Source of the DNA: Streptomyces sp. WMMB 322
GTDB taxonomy: Bacteria > Actinomycetota > Actinomycetes > Streptomycetales > Streptomycetaceae
Direction: 5' to 3'
Length of the DNA stretch: 64,000 bases
NCBI RefSeq assembly: GCF_900090145.1
Contig: NZ_FMHI01000009.1
Coordinates: 62,001 to 126,000, forward strand
Below the pieces are notes generated by a model. That model was not told the origin of the DNA. It searched no databases and saw only the letters and a program-made list of their open reading frames with translations. This document shows positions 35,777-44,385 of this stretch, piece by piece. A program made the translations under genes and the position numbers. Within the stretch, counting starts at the first letter, position 1. Each line of letters opens with the position of its first letter.

Positions 35777-36277
35777 TCAGAGCTGTCCGCGAACGGCTCC
35801 GGCCGGGAACTGCGCGTTGTGGACGTTGGTGTAGAAGAAGAACGGGTTCTGCTTGATGCCCTGAAGCTCCCAGTAGGTCAGCACGGTCGAGGCGTTGGCC
35901 TCGGTCTGGGTCCGCTGCGCGCGGATGCAGCCGGAGGACGAGCCGTTCTCGGGCGGGGTGTTCAGGGTGACGATGACCGGCCCCGCCTCGCCGCTCTGCC
36001 CGATGTGGATGTGGGCGGCGGTCGGGGGAGCGACGTTCTCGACGCTGAGCTTGTAGCACAGCTTGCCGTGCGAGATGCGGTACAGGAACCTGCCGGTGCC
36101 GTCGGGGTCGCCCGGGCCGGGGACCTCCTGCGCGCCGTCGAGCAGCACGAGGTGCGTGCCGTGGCCGCCGACGGGGTCGGCGGGGGCTGCGGGGGCTGCG
36201 GTGGCGGTGCCGGCCGTCGAGGCCAGCAGGGCGGCGGCCCCGAGTGCGGCCGTGGCGGCAGCGGTGGATACGCGCAT
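35777..36277 (-). CDS. Secreted CHRD domain protein
   Basis: A 166-residue exported protein. The signal peptide MRVSTAAATAALGAAALLAS ends near ATA-APAAP (about residue 30). The rest is one CHRD domain (first described in chordin), with the typical FLYRISHGKLCYKLSVENVAPPTAAHIHIGQSGEAGPVIVTLNTP and a closing FPAGAVRGQL. Its role in bacteria is unclear; the two HxH-containing segments could bind metal. Two cysteines (LCYK, SGC) may pair. ATG 36277 follows GAAGAGGAGC. Confidence 0.88.
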   Translation of the reverse strand: MRVSTAAATAALGAAALLASTAGTATAAPAAPADPVGGHGTHLVLLDGAQEVPGPGDPDGTGRFLYRISHGKLCYKLSVENVAPPTAAHIHIGQSGEAGPVIVTLNTPPENGSSSGCIRAQRTQTEANASTVLTYWELQGIKQNPFFFYTNVHNAQFPAGAVRGQL

Positions 36278-36606
36278 GCGAATGCTCCTCTTCTCTTCCG
36301 TGCACATTCGGTGCTGGATCAAGAACGCTCCGTACATGGCGGTCGATGGCGACGCTATGCACGGCACGGGACATCCGCATCCGCAGCAGGCATTCGGCTC
36401 ATGCGCACGCGTCCCGGGGGAGGGCACGCGCAGCCGGGGTCCTCAACCTCTGCTCTTCCTCAACTGTGCTTTGAAGGGCGGGAGTGCGGGGCAGGAGCGC
36501 CACACGCCGGCAGTTGGCCGGCGGGTCCGGGCGCCCTGGGGGCGTCCGAACCCGGGTGCTCAGCGGTGCGAGGCGGCACCGCGCAAGTGACGAGGGGGAA
36601 CCGCCC
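36278..36606. other. Intergenic region between divergent genes
   Basis: Separates the CHRD gene (minus) from the Gly/Cys-rich protein gene (plus). It must hold the promoters of both. Nothing specific was recognised; the short open frames are Arg/Gly-rich. Confidence 0.35.
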
Positions 36607-36879
36607 ATGGCAGGTGTCGCCGAAATGCTCGTGTTCATGGTCTTCGTGGGAATCGTCATCGGGATCGTCGCGATCGTCGCGAAGAAGTCGTCCTCGTCCT
36701 CCGGGGGCGGCCGCAAGCGCCGTGCCCGGTACTCGGGCGGCGGCGCGGCCGCGGGCGGCGGCTGGTGGGCCGGCGGCGGCCACGACGCCGGTGGTTCGTG
36801 CGGCGGCGGTTCGTCCTGCGGCGGGGGCGGCTGCGGTGGTGGCGGCGGCGGTGGTGGTGGCTGCGGAGGCGGCGCCTGA
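36607..36879 (+). CDS. Gly/Cys-rich single-pass membrane protein
   Basis: A 90-residue protein: an N-terminal hydrophobic helix (about residues 6-26, EMLVFMVFVGIVIGIVAIVA), a basic/serine stretch (KKSSSSS...RKRRAR), and a tail of almost pure glycine with WW, one His and five Cys spaced by glycines (GGSCGGGSSCGGGGCGGG...). The positive patch after the helix predicts the tail in the cytosol. It resembles short Gly/Cys-rich membrane proteins seen in many bacteria whose function is not settled; metal or membrane association is possible. Start ATG 36607 follows GAGGGGGAA. Confidence 0.6.
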   Translation: MAGVAEMLVFMVFVGIVIGIVAIVAKKSSSSSGGGRKRRARYSGGGAAAGGGWWAGGGHDAGGSCGGGSSCGGGGCGGGGGGGGGCGGGA

Positions 36880-37189
36880 CCTCCGCGCCCGGCATTCGCG
36901 CCTGGCCTTCGTGCGGGCGGGCGCGCTCCGGGGGCCCCGAGCGCCTTACAGGGAATCCGTCCTTCCGTCGAGAGAGCCCGGCAGTTGAACATCTGAACTG
37001 CCCGGCCCCCGGGGGGATGGAAACCCGGAGAATATTGGGCCATGGAGCTGTGGCAGTACACATTTCATGATTCGGTGATTCTGTATCCCCGGAACTGGCG
37101 TGGGTACGAGCCGGCGGCGCACGACCCCTGATCACTCGTCGAGAGTGCGCCCGGTTCACCCCTCCACTGTGTGCCTGCGGAGCCGACCC
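36880..37189. other. Intergenic region with AT-rich core
   Basis: After a hairpin at 36976-37006, the stretch 37015-37090 is unusually AT-rich for this genome (GAGAATATTGGG, TTTCATGATTCGGTGATTCTG). It is a good candidate for the promoter of the DUF2617 gene at 37190, but no exact -35/-10 pair was assigned. No gene was seen. Confidence 0.4.
36976..37006 (+). terminator. Hairpin downstream of the Gly/Cys-rich protein gene
   Basis: GGCAGTT (36980-36986) pairs with AACTGCC (36996-37002), and three further GC pairs form beyond one mismatch. It lies about 100 bases after the stop. It may be a terminator, or an operator for the following gene. Confidence 0.45.
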
Positions 37190-37759
37190 ATGCTCACCAC
37201 TGTCTCCACCCCGTACACCGACACCCGCGCGGACGACCTCGCTTGGGCCCTCGGCCGCGGGCCGCTGCCCGCGCTCGCCTGCCGCGAGCTCGAACTCGAC
37301 GGCATCAGCGTGCAGTTGAGGCTCCTGGGTGCATCGCACCAGGTGATCCTCGACGAGGGCGGACGTACCTGCTCGGAAACCGTCGCCTGCATGCCCGGCA
37401 GTACGCCGCTGCCGCTCGCCGTCTCACGCCGCACCGGCGCGTGGGACTACGACTTCGCGGCGCGCGTCGAAACGCTCACGCCTGCCTCGTTCACGGGCCG
37501 CGCCCAGGAGTTGCTCGAACTCGTCTCCGGCCATCCCGGAGGTCTCGCCGGTGTGTTCCCCGGAGCACCGGACGCGTTCACCGCCCTGATGGTGCAGCGG
37601 TCGGCGGGCCAGGTGCGCTGGCGCACCTGGCATTCCTATCCGCAGGAGCTCCGGCTGGTCTCCACCCGTACATGCCTGGTGCGTTCGGCCGCGCGTTCGC
37701 GGGGCGCCCCGTCCTCGGCGCTCTCCGGGGTCGCCGAACCGTCCGCGACGGTGCGGTAG
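37190..37759 (+). CDS. DUF2617 family protein
   Basis: A 189-residue actinobacterial protein of unknown function. It begins MLTTVSTPYTDTRADDLAWALG and continues with the family-like LRLLGASHQVILDEG, TETVACMPGS-type and YDFAARVETLTP segments. No catalytic motif, membrane helix or signal peptide is seen. From memory, this family is found next to the membrane spermidine-synthase-like gene in other Streptomyces, as here (126 bases downstream), suggesting a joint role. Confidence 0.75.
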   Translation: MLTTVSTPYTDTRADDLAWALGRGPLPALACRELELDGISVQLRLLGASHQVILDEGGRTCSETVACMPGSTPLPLAVSRRTGAWDYDFAARVETLTPASFTGRAQELLELVSGHPGGLAGVFPGAPDAFTALMVQRSAGQVRWRTWHSYPQELRLVSTRTCLVRSAARSRGAPSSALSGVAEPSATVR

Positions 37760-37885
37760 TTGACCGGCTCGTACCCGTGCGCCCGGACACGGGGTGTCCG
37801 CGGCCGCTTCGCCTCACGCGGTCCGCGGCCGCGGCATGCGTGTGGGTGACCGGGGGCACGGAAACAGTCACGTAGCGTTCGCGCC

Positions 37886-39589
37886 ATGACCGACCGCCTT
37901 CTCGCCCAGCCTCAGGACGTGCGGCTTCCGGTGCCCGCCGGGCTCGGTCGCGGGCTCGTTCTCGCGTCGGTCTTCGTGTGCGCGGCCTGCGGTCTCGTCT
38001 ACGAGCTCGAACTCGTCGCGCTCGCAACCTACTTGGCGGGCGACTCGGTCACACAGGCGTCCGTCGTCCTGTCCGTGATGGTCTTCGCGATGGGCATCGG
38101 CTCGCTTCTCGCCAAGAGACTGCGCTGCCGGGCGGCGACGGGATTCGCCGCCGTGGAGGCGCTGCTCGCACTCGTCGGCGGCGGTTCGGCGATGGCGCTG
38201 TACGCGAGCTTCGCCTGGTTCGGCGGCGCGCACGTCGCGCTCGTCGGCTTCTCGCTCGCCATCGGTGTGCTGATCGGTGCCGAGATGCCGCTGCTGATGA
38301 CCCTCATCCAGCGCATCCGGCACCAGGACGCGGGCGGTGCGGTCGCCGACCTCTTCGCCGCCGACTACGTGGGCGCGCTCGTCGGCGGGCTGACCTTCCC
38401 CTTCCTTCTGCTGCCGCTCTTCGGCCAGTTGACGGGGGCTCTGCTGACGGGCGTGGTGAACGCGGGCGCGGGCGGAGTCGTCGTGCTGTGGCTCTTCCGC
38501 CACGACGTGAGCACCCGCACGCGCTGGGGCCTGCTCGCCGCGAACGGCGCGGTGGTGGTGCTGCTGGTCGCCGCCACGTCCTTCGTCGGCCCGTTCGAAC
38601 GGGCCGCGCGGCACGCGGTGTACGGACACGACGTGCGGGTCGCCGTCCGCGACGGCGAACGCGAGGCCGTCCTCACCGGCGACCCGGACCCCACGGCCTA
38701 CCGGCACGGCGCCGAGCCGTTGCGGTTCTTCCTCAACGGGCGGATGCGGGCCTCGTCCGCCGACGGCGACCGCTACCAGGCCTCCCTCGTCCGCCCCGCC
38801 ATGGCCGTCCCCCTCGGCCCCGGGGGGACCCCCAGGCCGCGACGGGTGCTGATTCTCGGAGGTGCGGACGGGCTGGCCCTCCGTGAAGTGCTCCGTCACC
38901 CGGGCGTGCGGGAGGTGACCGTACTCGGAGGCGACGAGGCAGCGGTGCGGCTCGCCCGCACGGACCCGGGGCTGCGGCGGCTGAACGAGGACGCCTACGC
39001 CGACCCGCGCGTGCGCGTCGTCCAGGATGCCGGGATCTTCGAACGGCTGCGGGACCGGGCGCGCGACCCGGGGGCGGCGCCGTACGACGTCGTCGTGTCC
39101 GACCTGCCCGAACCCGCAGTGCGGGACGTCGCGAAGCTCTACTCGCAGGAGTTCTACGGTCTGGTGGACCGTGCGCTGGCGGCCGACGGACGTCTCGCCG
39201 TGCACGCCGGCCCGGCGACCGCCGACCCGCGCACGTACTGGACGGTGGAGGCGACGCTGCGGTCCGCCGGGCTGCGCACCTCTCCGTACGTGGTGCCCCG
39301 CTCCCGCGACGGGGACGCCCGAGACCGGGACGCCCGCGGCCGGGGTCCCAGCGACTGGGGGTTCGTGCTCGCCTCGCGGGGCGGCCCGGCGAAGCCCTGG
39401 ACCGAGGCACCCGCGGGGGCCTCGGAGCTGACGGCTGTGAGCAGCAGCGCCGCCCCTGCTGCGGGCGACGGCAAGGTGTCACCGCCGTACCCGCTGACTG
39501 CGCATCAACTGCGTTCGGCGGGGCTGCAGACGGAGCGGACCCGCCTGCCGGGCCTTCCGCCCTCCACTCTCACGCGCCCTCGCTACTGA
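37886..39589 (+). CDS. Membrane spermidine-synthase-like protein
   Basis: A 567-residue protein with an N-terminal membrane part of about seven helices (residues 20-235) fused to a C-terminal aminopropyltransferase-like Rossmann domain (about 245-490). The SAM-binding motif is VLILGGADGLALREVLRHP (canonical GGGDG changed to GGADG), and YDVVVSDLPEPAVRDVAKLYSQEFYGLV matches the motif after it. True spermidine synthases use decarboxylated SAM and putrescine; membrane-fused homologues in actinobacteria have no confirmed substrate. The C-terminal ~75 residues are low complexity. ATG 37886 was chosen because the membrane part starts soon after. DUF2617 lies directly upstream. Confidence 0.8.
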   Translation: MTDRLLAQPQDVRLPVPAGLGRGLVLASVFVCAACGLVYELELVALATYLAGDSVTQASVVLSVMVFAMGIGSLLAKRLRCRAATGFAAVEALLALVGGGSAMALYASFAWFGGAHVALVGFSLAIGVLIGAEMPLLMTLIQRIRHQDAGGAVADLFAADYVGALVGGLTFPFLLLPLFGQLTGALLTGVVNAGAGGVVVLWLFRHDVSTRTRWGLLAANGAVVVLLVAATSFVGPFERAARHAVYGHDVRVAVRDGEREAVLTGDPDPTAYRHGAEPLRFFLNGRMRASSADGDRYQASLVRPAMAVPLGPGGTPRPRRVLILGGADGLALREVLRHPGVREVTVLGGDEAAVRLARTDPGLRRLNEDAYADPRVRVVQDAGIFERLRDRARDPGAAPYDVVVSDLPEPAVRDVAKLYSQEFYGLVDRALAADGRLAVHAGPATADPRTYWTVEATLRSAGLRTSPYVVPRSRDGDARDRDARGRGPSDWGFVLASRGGPAKPWTEAPAGASELTAVSSSAAPAAGDGKVSPPYPLTAHQLRSAGLQTERTRLPGLPPSTLTRPRY

Positions 39590-39711
39590 CCTCCTGCCGC
39601 GCGGGGCTCCTTCCGCGTCGGCTGCCCACCGCCCCCACGCGGGTGCGCTGCGCGGGCGGAACGGCGCAGAGGCGGTCACATGTACGGGGTCTCGTGGGTA
39701 GGCTCCGCCCT

Positions 39712-41001
39712 ATGGAGCACGAGGTGAACGTTCCGTTTTCCGTCGGATCGGTGCGGGCCGCGCTCGCTGAGCCCGGACGCGTGGCGCACTGCGTGCCCGG
39801 TCTGCAACTCGACGGCGACGAGGCCGTCAGGCCCGCGAAGACCGGCAGGAGCACCGGAAGCGCGGACGCCCGGAGCACCGGAAGCACCGTCGAGGGACGC
39901 CTGCGCGTCCGCGTCGGCGGCTCCACGATCACGTACCGGGGCAGCCTGACGATCACGTCCCGCGGTGAGGAGTTCACCGTCAAGGGCACCGGCACGGAGG
40001 CGCGCGGCAGCGGCTCCGTGCGGCTGAACCTCACCGTCGTACCGAGGCGGGCGAAGGACGGCGAGAGCACCCGACTGGTCTGCTCGGGGACGGTCAAGGC
40101 GGACGGGCGCCTCAAGGACGTCGAGCCGAAGACGGTGACGTCGGCCGGGCACAGGCTGCTTGAACGGTTCGGGGCCGCCCTCGGCGAGAGCATCCAGCAG
40201 GACCCGCCGCCGGCACTCGACTCCCCGGACGCGCCTGCGGCGGAACCGGCCGCGACGGCCGGGCCCACGGGCGGCATCGGCGAGCCCGACGACAACGAGC
40301 GCGTCATCCCCGGCATCCCGGGCCCCGACAACCGCGAGGCGGCGCAGGAGGAGAAGCACGGCAAGGGCCGGGCGGAGTCCGCCGAGGACAGGGCCGCTGC
40401 CGACGAGAGCGCCGGTGGCAAGGACCGGGCCGGTGAGCAGGCCCGCGACCGGGCTGAGCCCGGGGGCACAGACAACGGCACCGGCGACGGCACGGGCAAG
40501 GGCACCGACAACGGCACAGCCGAGGGGACGGACGCCGGCCGGGACGCGGGCCCGGACAAGACCAGGGCGGAGACCCCGGGCCCGGACGGTGACACCGGCG
40601 GGAAGAAGGGCCGCGGCACCGGCGGGAAGCAGGCCGGCGGGGAAGCCGAGGGGCAGGAGGCGGACAAGGACCGCACGGCCCCGGAGGGGGAGGCTCCGCA
40701 GCGCGAGGGCATCTTCGGCACCGAGGTCCCGCCGTCCTCCCTCGACCCCTTCAACGAGGAACCCCTCGACGAGGCCGAGGTGGAGGCCGCGGCCGAGGCC
40801 GAGGCGGCGCATGCACGCCGCACGATGATCGGGCGCAGCGCCGAGGAGGTCGACCACGCGCCGCCGCGCGGCCGCTACGCCCCCATCCCGGTGCCGGAGC
40901 CGATCGCCAACTCGGCGGCGCTGCGCTGGGTGGCGCCGGCCGCGGCTGCCGTCGTCGCCGGTTTCGTCGTCATCGGGCGCGCCCTGCGCCGCCGCCGCTG
41001 A
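39712..41001 (+). CDS. CoxG/SRPBCC-like protein with acidic linker and C-terminal anchor
   Basis: A 429-residue protein. Residues 1-165 form a CoxG-like SRPBCC domain (MEHEVNVPFSVGSV... VAHCVPGLQLDGD... FTVKGTGTEARGSGSVRLNLTV... RLLERFGAALGESI), a helix-grip fold that binds small hydrophobic ligands. Residues about 165-380 are a disordered Gly/Asp/Glu/Lys/Thr-rich stretch with degenerate repeats (GTDNGTGDGTGKGTDNGT). A single hydrophobic helix near the end (WVAPAAAAVVAGFVVIG) with RALRRRR makes it a tail-anchored membrane protein with the rest in the cytosol. Classical CoxG recruits CO dehydrogenase to the membrane, but no cox genes are nearby. Confidence 0.75.
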   Translation: MEHEVNVPFSVGSVRAALAEPGRVAHCVPGLQLDGDEAVRPAKTGRSTGSADARSTGSTVEGRLRVRVGGSTITYRGSLTITSRGEEFTVKGTGTEARGSGSVRLNLTVVPRRAKDGESTRLVCSGTVKADGRLKDVEPKTVTSAGHRLLERFGAALGESIQQDPPPALDSPDAPAAEPAATAGPTGGIGEPDDNERVIPGIPGPDNREAAQEEKHGKGRAESAEDRAAADESAGGKDRAGEQARDRAEPGGTDNGTGDGTGKGTDNGTAEGTDAGRDAGPDKTRAETPGPDGDTGGKKGRGTGGKQAGGEAEGQEADKDRTAPEGEAPQREGIFGTEVPPSSLDPFNEEPLDEAEVEAAAEAEAAHARRTMIGRSAEEVDHAPPRGRYAPIPVPEPIANSAALRWVAPAAAAVVAGFVVIGRALRRRR

Positions 41002-41074
41002 AGGTGCAGGCGCAGGCCGGCGCGTACGGCCGGGTCGTGCTCTGCCGGGAAGTACCGAGGTTTAAGGTCGCGTC

Positions 41075-41893
41075 ATGACTGACACCGCCACCACCGACGC
41101 CGATGTCACACTCCGTGCCGGAGACGCCGAGTTGACGGTCGAACCGCACCGGGGCTGCCGGATCGCCTCGCTGAAGGTCGGCGGTACGGAGCTGCTGCGG
41201 CAGGGCAACAGGTACGGGTCGTTCGTCATGGTCCCCTGGTGCGGACGCACCGACCAGGGCCGCTTCCGCAGCGGCGGCGAGCTGTACCAACTCCCCCTGG
41301 ACAGCGGCCCGCACGCGATCCACGGCACCGCGCGCGACGGCGCGTGGCGCACCCTGCGGCACGACGAGCGGTCGGCGGCCTTCACGTGCGACCTGAGCGA
41401 CCCCTGGCCGTGGGAGGGCCAGGTGACGCAGATCGTCGAGCTCGACGAGGCCGGCAAGGGCCTCACGCTCACTCTCGGGGTCGAGACGGCTGACGCGAGC
41501 TTCCCCGCGCAGGCCGGCTGGCACCCGTGGTTCCTGCGCAACCTCGGCGGGCGGGGCGGTGACGTGCGCATCGACTTCGACCCGGAGTGGCAGGAGGAGC
41601 GCGGTGTCGACCACCTTCCCAGCGGCTCGCGCATCGCTCCCCGCCCGGGCCCCTGGGACGACTGCTTCGGCATGCCGCAGGGCGTCGACGTCACCCTGAC
41701 CTGGCCGGGGCAGCTGGAGTTGAACGTGGCGAGCCGCGCCGAGTGGGTCGTCGTGTACGACGAGCAGCCGGAAGCCGTGTGCGTGGAACCGCAGACGGGT
41801 CCGCCGAACGGTCTCAACTCCCATCCGCAGCTGGTCACTCCGATCCAGCCGCTGGAGACCTCCACGACCTGGACCTGGCGGCCCCTGTCGTAG
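41075..41893 (+). CDS. Aldose 1-epimerase family protein (GalM-like)
   Basis: A 272-residue galactose-mutarotase-fold enzyme that would interconvert alpha and beta anomers of a sugar. Conserved parts are NRYGSFVMVPWCGRTDQGRF (about residues 45-64), HAIHGTARDG with the first catalytic His, QAGWHPWFLRN with the second, and the catalytic glutamate in AVCVEPQTGPPNGLN near the C-terminus. Sugar specificity is not readable. It ends 33 bases before pyrE on the same strand, so cotranscription is possible. Confidence 0.88.
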   Translation: MTDTATTDADVTLRAGDAELTVEPHRGCRIASLKVGGTELLRQGNRYGSFVMVPWCGRTDQGRFRSGGELYQLPLDSGPHAIHGTARDGAWRTLRHDERSAAFTCDLSDPWPWEGQVTQIVELDEAGKGLTLTLGVETADASFPAQAGWHPWFLRNLGGRGGDVRIDFDPEWQEERGVDHLPSGSRIAPRPGPWDDCFGMPQGVDVTLTWPGQLELNVASRAEWVVVYDEQPEAVCVEPQTGPPNGLNSHPQLVTPIQPLETSTTWTWRPLS

Positions 41894-41925
41894 CGTCCCC
41901 GTCCTGCCCGCATAGGCTCCGGGGC

Positions 41926-42474
41926 ATGAGCCGGGACATGAGCACTGCAGACGCGCTGCTGCGGCAGATCAAGGAAAAGGCCGTCGTGCACGGCAAGGTC
42001 ACGCTCTCCTCGGGGCAGGAGGCGGACTTCTACATCGACCTGCGGCGCATCACCCTCGACGGAGAGGCCGCGCCGCTCGCGGGCCAGGTCATGCTCGACC
42101 TGACGGACGGGCTCGACTTCGACGCGGTCGGCGGCCTGACGCTGGGCGCCGACCCCGTGGCCTCGGCGATGCTGCACGCGGCTGCGGCCCGGGGCCGGAG
42201 GCTGGACGCGTTCGTCGTGCGCAAGGCGGGCAAGGCGCACGGTCTGCAGCGCCGCATCGAGGGGCCGGACATCGCCGGGCGGCGGGTGCTGATCGTCGAG
42301 GACACCTCCACCACCGGCAACTCGCCGCTCACCGCCGTCGAGGCGGCGCGGGAGGCCGGCGCGGAGGTCGTCGCGGTGGCCACCATCGTCGAGCGCGGGG
42401 CGGCGCAGGCGATCGAGGCGGCGGGGCTGAGGTATCTGCACGCGTACGAGCTGGCGGATCTCGGCCTGACCTGA
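41926..42474 (+). CDS. pyrE: Orotate phosphoribosyltransferase
   Basis: Converts orotate and PRPP to orotidine 5'-phosphate in pyrimidine synthesis. The 182-residue protein has KVTLSSGQEADFYIDLRRITLDGE near the N-terminus, AVGGLTLGADPVASA in the middle, FVVRKAGKAHGLQRRIEG for the flexible loop and the PRPP motif VLIVEDTSTTGNSPLTA (about residues 124-140). The start could be 41926 or 41938; neither has a strong ribosome binding site and the first gives the length usual for Streptomyces. Its neighbours, the GalM-like gene and fbaA, match the arrangement I recall for other Streptomyces. Confidence 0.96.
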   Translation: MSRDMSTADALLRQIKEKAVVHGKVTLSSGQEADFYIDLRRITLDGEAAPLAGQVMLDLTDGLDFDAVGGLTLGADPVASAMLHAAAARGRRLDAFVVRKAGKAHGLQRRIEGPDIAGRRVLIVEDTSTTGNSPLTAVEAAREAGAEVVAVATIVERGAAQAIEAAGLRYLHAYELADLGLT

Positions 42475-42478
42475 GGAA

Positions 42479-42538
42479 GCCCGCCGCCGAGCGGCCTGCC
42501 CGGAGCGGCCTGCCCAGGGCCGGGAGCCCGCGGCGGGC
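42479..42538 (+). terminator. Long-stem structure after pyrE
   Basis: GCCCGCCGC (42479-42487) is perfectly complementary to GCGGCGGGC (42530-42538), starting five bases after the pyrE stop. The long loop has further internal complementarity (GGCC-containing repeats). Probably the pyrE terminator; the exact fold is uncertain. Confidence 0.5.
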
Positions 42539-42746
42539 GACGGCCGGGGACGACCCGGATGACGGCCGGTGGCCGGACACTGCCACATCCCGTGGCGGCG
42601 AGCACGGCGGTCGGTCTGGGAGTATGGGGGTGACGATGACGTCGTTCCGTTGATTTCGTTGATTCCCGTCGATCCGGCCACGGACTGACCGTCGACCCGG
42701 ATCCGGCCTCCGCAGCAGAGCCGATACACACCCAAGGAGCGGACAG

Positions 42747-43769
42747 ATGCCCATCGCGACCCCCGAGGTCTACAACGAGATGTTCGACCGGGCGAAGGCG
42801 GGCAAGTTCGCCTACCCCGCCATCAACGTCACCTCGACGCAGACCCTGCACGCCGCCCTCCGGGGCTTCGCGGAGGCGGAGAGCGACGGGATCGTCCAGA
42901 TCTCCACCGGCGGTGCCGAGTTCCTCGGCGGGCAGTACAGCAAGGACATGGTGAGCGGTGCCGTGGCGCTGGCCGAGTTCGCGCACATCGTCGCGAAGAA
43001 GTACCCGGTCAACGTCGGCCTGCACACGGACCACTGCCCGAAGGACAAGCTCGACGGCTACGTGCGTCCGCTGCTCGCGGTCTCGAAGGAGCGCGTGGAC
43101 GCCGGGCAGAACCCGCTGTTCCAGTCCCACATGTGGGACGGCTCCGCCGAGAACCTGAAGGACAACCTGGAGATCGGCCAGGAGCTGCTCGCCCAGGCCG
43201 CCGCCGCGAAGATCATCCTCGAGGTCGAGATCACCCCGACCGGCGGCGAGGAGGACGGCGTCACCCACGAGATCAACGACGAGCTGTACACGACGGTCGA
43301 CGACGCGCTCCGGACCGCGGAGGCGCTCGGCCTGGGCGAGAAGGGCCGCTACCTGCTGGCCGCCTCGTTCGGCAACGTGCACGGCGTCTACAAGCCCGGC
43401 AACGTCGTCCTCCGCCCCGAGCTGCTGCGCGACCTCCAGGAGGGCGTCTCCGCCAAGACCGGGAAGCAGAACCCGTTCGACTTCGTCTTCCACGGCGGCT
43501 CCGGCTCCACGGACACCGAGATCGCCACGGCGCTGGAGAACGGCGTGGTGAAGATGAACCTGGACACCGACACCCAGTACGCCTTCTCGCGTCCCGTCGC
43601 GGACCACATGTTCCGCAACTACGACGGTGTGCTGAAGGTCGACGGCGAGGTCGGCAACAAGAAGACCTACGACCCGCGCAGCTGGGGCAAGGCCGCCGAG
43701 AAGGGCATGGCCGAACGCGTGCAGCAGGCGTGCGCGAACCTGCGCTCGACCGGCACGCGGCTGAAGTAG
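42747..43769 (+). CDS. fbaA: Class II fructose-bisphosphate aldolase
   Basis: Zinc-dependent aldolase of glycolysis and gluconeogenesis, splitting fructose 1,6-bisphosphate. The 340-residue protein starts MPIATPEVYNEMFDRAKAGKFAYPAINVTS. The catalytic/zinc region LHTDHCPKDK (about residues 91-100), EVEITPTGGEEDGV, the zinc histidine in SFGNVHGVYKPGN, and the phosphate-binding FHGGSGS and MNLDTDTQYAF are all in place. The start has AAGGAGCGG at 42735. About 270 bases of upstream sequence give room for its own promoter, and a hairpin follows. Confidence 0.98.
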   Translation: MPIATPEVYNEMFDRAKAGKFAYPAINVTSTQTLHAALRGFAEAESDGIVQISTGGAEFLGGQYSKDMVSGAVALAEFAHIVAKKYPVNVGLHTDHCPKDKLDGYVRPLLAVSKERVDAGQNPLFQSHMWDGSAENLKDNLEIGQELLAQAAAAKIILEVEITPTGGEEDGVTHEINDELYTTVDDALRTAEALGLGEKGRYLLAASFGNVHGVYKPGNVVLRPELLRDLQEGVSAKTGKQNPFDFVFHGGSGSTDTEIATALENGVVKMNLDTDTQYAFSRPVADHMFRNYDGVLKVDGEVGNKKTYDPRSWGKAAEKGMAERVQQACANLRSTGTRLK

Positions 43770-43839
43770 TACGCAGGGGCGCAGGGAGCCCGGGCAGAAC
43801 AGCGCCCGGGCGGAACAGAGCCCGCCCGTCCCGTTTCGA

Positions 43840-43877
43840 GGAGGGCCGGACCGCGCCGCGGCGGGGGCCGGCCCTCC
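43840..43877 (+). terminator. Terminator after fbaA
   Basis: A 10-bp perfect stem (GGAGGGCCGG at 43840-43849 with its complement at 43868-43877), 71 bases after the fbaA stop and 95 before the DUF3151 gene. Confidence 0.65.
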
Positions 43878-43971
43878 CGTGCTGTGCGCCGGGCCTGCCC
43901 GTGCCACGGGGGAGCGGCGGGTTCGCTCCACCCGGGACCGCGTCCCCCACCGACAAGGCAGACTGGAAAGC

Positions 43972-44385
43972 ATGAGCATTCACGAGAACCTGCTCGGGGG
44001 TCCGCCCCCGACCCACCTGCCCGACGACCCCGGTCCGCGCGAACTGCTCGCGTCGGGGGCGGCGCCCGTCGAGGTGGCCGCGGAGTATCCCGCGTCCTCG
44101 CTGGCGTGGGCGCTGCTCGCGGACGACGCCTTCGAGGCAGGACGGGTCGTCGAGTCCTACGCGTACGCGCGTACGGGCTACCACCGCGGTCTCGACGCGC
44201 TGCGCCGCAGCGGCTGGAAGGGCCACGGTCCCGTGCCGTTCGAACACGAGCCGAACCGCGGCTTCCTGCGTGCGCTGCACGCGCTCGCGCGGGCCGCGCA
44301 GTCGATCGGGGAGCACGAGGAGTACGAGCGCTGCTCGTCGTTCCTCAAGGAGAGCTCGCCCACCGCTGCGGCGACCTTGTCGTAG
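43972..44385 (+). CDS. DUF3151 family protein
   Basis: A 137-residue actinobacterial protein of unknown function, often found beside fbaA. The family pattern is clear: MSIHENLLGGPPPTHLP at the start, then helical PASSLAWALLADDAF, SYAYARTGYHRGLDALRRSGWKGHGPVPFEHEPNRGFLRAL and a final IGEHEEYERCSSFL. The helix pairs resemble tetratricopeptide-like repeats and suggest a binding role. No membrane segment is seen. Confidence 0.85.
   Translation: MSIHENLLGGPPPTHLPDDPGPRELLASGAAPVEVAAEYPASSLAWALLADDAFEAGRVVESYAYARTGYHRGLDALRRSGWKGHGPVPFEHEPNRGFLRALHALARAAQSIGEHEEYERCSSFLKESSPTAAATLS

Noticed and set aside
42479..42538. Riboswitch in front of fbaA
   Set aside because: The structure begins five bases after the pyrE stop and more than 200 bases before fbaA, which fits a pyrE terminator better.
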